Source: Limnoperna fortunei
Taxonomy: Eukaryota > Mollusca > Bivalvia > Mytilida > Modiolidae
Assembly: GCA_944474755.1 (NCBI GenBank)
Contig: OX104117.1
Coordinates: forward strand, 82,662,585 to 82,726,584
Length of the DNA stretch: 64,000 bases
Direction of reading: 5' to 3'
A program made the position numbers and the translations under genes. Positions 48,191 through 64,000 of this stretch are shown here, in pieces. Under the pieces are notes generated by a model that saw only the letters and a program-made list of their open reading frames with translations, was not told the origin of the DNA and ran no database searches. How positions within the stretch are numbered: position 1 is the stretch's first letter; every line of letters begins with the position of its first letter.

Positions 48191-50210
48191 AAATGTCTAC
48201 ATTAATGTTGACAAAATACAACAACTTTAATAATTATTGTTTACAAACATATAACAAAACTTAATCTTCCTAAAATCTTCAGAAAATCTTGTCTGACATT
48301 ATTATACTCTGTCTTTTACTGCTACCAATTTTAGATATGATTTTATGTCCATATCAGTCATATCAAATTATACCTGCCATGAAAGTTTAACTGGAAAAAG
48401 ACACCTACAAATCAATTTCTTCCTTAATTTTGATCAAAATGGTTTTTTCCCTGTTTTATATACACTTTGAGTGTAACTTAACTTTTGTAATCAATTATAA
48501 AATTGTGAACAACATCCATTTCTATAAATAATAAATTAATATTTACAGTACAATCCAGAAATCCCAAATAAAATGCAAAATAGATGGAACTTAAAATTTA
48601 TTGCTTTCAAATCATTTTTTCCATTTAACAACAAATAAAAATACAATCAATAAAAAAATCGAAAGCTATAGAATTTGACTCATTATGATAAAATCTGTCA
48701 ATAGCTACCTCCCTATTTCTTTTCTTTTTATTGCAGCTACAACTGTAAAAGGCTGAAAGCAAGTGAAAGATTTTATTTTAATTAGATTGCTTCACAAGCT
48801 GAATGCAATATTTTCAATACCAATTGTTTTCTATCTTTTTATGCTAAGAAATGAGAAACAAATGTCTAATGACCATGATTCATTTCTGTTTATAAAAAAT
48901 CTTTTAAAATTCATTAAAAATAAATATTAATTTTCCACAATTCCTTTCCTGATTTGTATTCATTGTTAAGAAACATTACAAAAGATAACACAATAATAAA
49001 TTCTGCTCTAAAATCAAATCTGGTGGTCAACAATACATACCAGACAGTAATACTGATATATTTTTTTTAACCCAAGTTTTTATTAAATTGTTTAAATGTA
49101 CGTTTTTAATTAAATTATTAGCACATGTATATTATAGTACAAAGTTTTTCAATCCCTGTCATTGGTGTAGCTTGCTTTGAGGCAACTGATGCAGTAAAAC
49201 AATGATACTGGTCACTTTACACGTTCAATTAACAATAAAGCAATTACAATCTAATATAAAACTATCCTTTTTCGTCTTCGACAGAAGCCATTTTCATATA
49301 CCAGAAATTTATGGAATAGAGCATTTTTTTGTATGGATGGGTGGTCTCTTTTTCCTTGCCTCAGTATTGTCTAATCCTAAGCTACACCCATGTCTGTAAT
49401 TCAACGTACTTTTCAAACTGACAAAATCTTACAATATAACTTTTACATATCATAATTTCTGCACAAAAATTCACATGTAATAACAACAGCTTTGTATCAT
49501 ACATCATGTTAAAACATATTTCCGTTGATTGTGCAGTATGAGATTAAACAACAGACACATGCTACAGCTTTGAGGGATTTTGATGTTTCCACCATCTAAA
49601 GTGGGCAGCCATCCTATTCCCACTATAATTTTTATCTGATTTTTATAACACTATACTGCTTTTTTCTGATGCATATACTTGCAAATCTGACGATACAGCA
49701 AAGAAAAAAGTAAAACATGACAACAAAAAACAGCAGCTCCACTCCAAAGGGTGGGACATACAGACAGAATCCCTCCAAGCTGTACAGTAAGATAGTAAAG
49801 TAACAAAACATAAAACAACAATAAAACTTTACCAATACTACAGCACCTTAAAAATTTCTATCACATGATTGACTAGGAATAAATTATTAATCACATATGT
49901 ATTTCTATGAATACTTTGGTCACCATGGTGATAAACAATGTCCTCTGAATGTTTGACTAATCAGTGAAGTACAGCAATTACAAAACATAAAATATTCAAT
50001 CTGTAAAAGCAAACAATCAGCTATTTCCTCATAAAATAATTTTTAGATATTAAATGCATTTCTTTTCTAATATCAATTCAATGGAAATAATTTTTTTGTA
50101 AGACGAAAACTGTACTTTAATGATCTGTCACCATGTTATACACAGGAGCAGACGTCCAGATAATCAAAGTCATCACAGTGTTTGGATTTGCTTGTCCTAC
50201 TTAGCACGGG
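48191..50210 (-). other. Probable proximal 3' UTR of SEC14L
   Basis: Directly follows the TGA on the - strand. AT-rich, with no array and no recognised element. Its right part is likely transcribed; where the transcript ends is not visible. Confidence 0.4.

Positions 50211-64000
<13,790 letters not shown>

Noticed and set aside
46479..48264. Series of 114-codon open frames (GGLQTCFGEGG type)
   Set aside because: Products of a 31-bp repeat that cycles through three frames; no promoter, start context or homologous domain.

Overview
This window is animal nuclear DNA. Its genes have small exons bounded by GT-AG introns, it is AT-rich, and it carries many dispersed elements and minisatellites. 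The exon sequences plus the style of the repeats (tRNA-derived SINEs, foldback/MITE-like elements, large tandem arrays inside introns) suggest a mollusc, most likely a bivalve. The species cannot be fixed from the sequence. No prokaryotic, viral or plastid coding sequence was seen.

Two genes lie tail to tail. On the + strand, 15 exons between 1643 and 37342 encode the 3' half of a T-type (Cav3) voltage-gated calcium channel alpha-1 subunit. They run from domain III S2 through domain IV to a long Ser-rich cytoplasmic C-terminus with an in-frame stop at 37340-37342. Filter residues are KDGW in domain III and GDNW in domain IV, the Asp/Asp pair of Cav3. The exons add up to one open frame of about 1121 residues. 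The start of the gene lies left of the window.

On the - strand, nine exons from the right edge (64000) to a stop at 50211-50213 encode the C-terminal about 434 residues of a SEC14L1/SEC14L5-type lipid-transfer protein (CRAL-TRIO plus GOLD domain). Its N-terminal PRELI/MSF1 part would lie right of the window. The two 3' ends face each other across about 38.9-50.2 kb.

Most of the remaining DNA is repetitive. Tandem arrays: 32-mer (1-660), TGTC microsatellite (2325-2514), 60/61-mer (6664-8041), 70-mer (12733-18966, 6.2 kb), 36-mer (22211-23687), 36-mer (27758-27941), about 43-mer (29500-29940), about 147-mer (32070-33060), 34-mer (38996-39266), about 31-mer (40755-41445), about 36-mer (42300-42662), 29-mer (42848-43400), G-rich 31-mer (46007-48190), 52-mer (51786-52475), 54-mer (56219-56530) and 43-mer (57368-58110). 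Dispersed elements include at least seven pieces of one tRNA-headed SINE family, several elements with terminal inverted repeats, and two strong foldbacks. Long open frames inside the arrays come from repeat lengths compatible with 3 and are not genes.

The best leads for follow-up are: splice-signal-like sequences repeated through the 70-mer array; a partial tandem duplication of the exon end that encodes the domain IV voltage sensor; ambiguous donors in the III-IV linker, one of them supplied by the edge of a MITE-like element; an element inserted cleanly into the 32-mer array with a 5-bp target duplication; and higher-order structure in the 36-mer and 31-mer arrays. No wholly new biological system could be demonstrated from the sequence alone.
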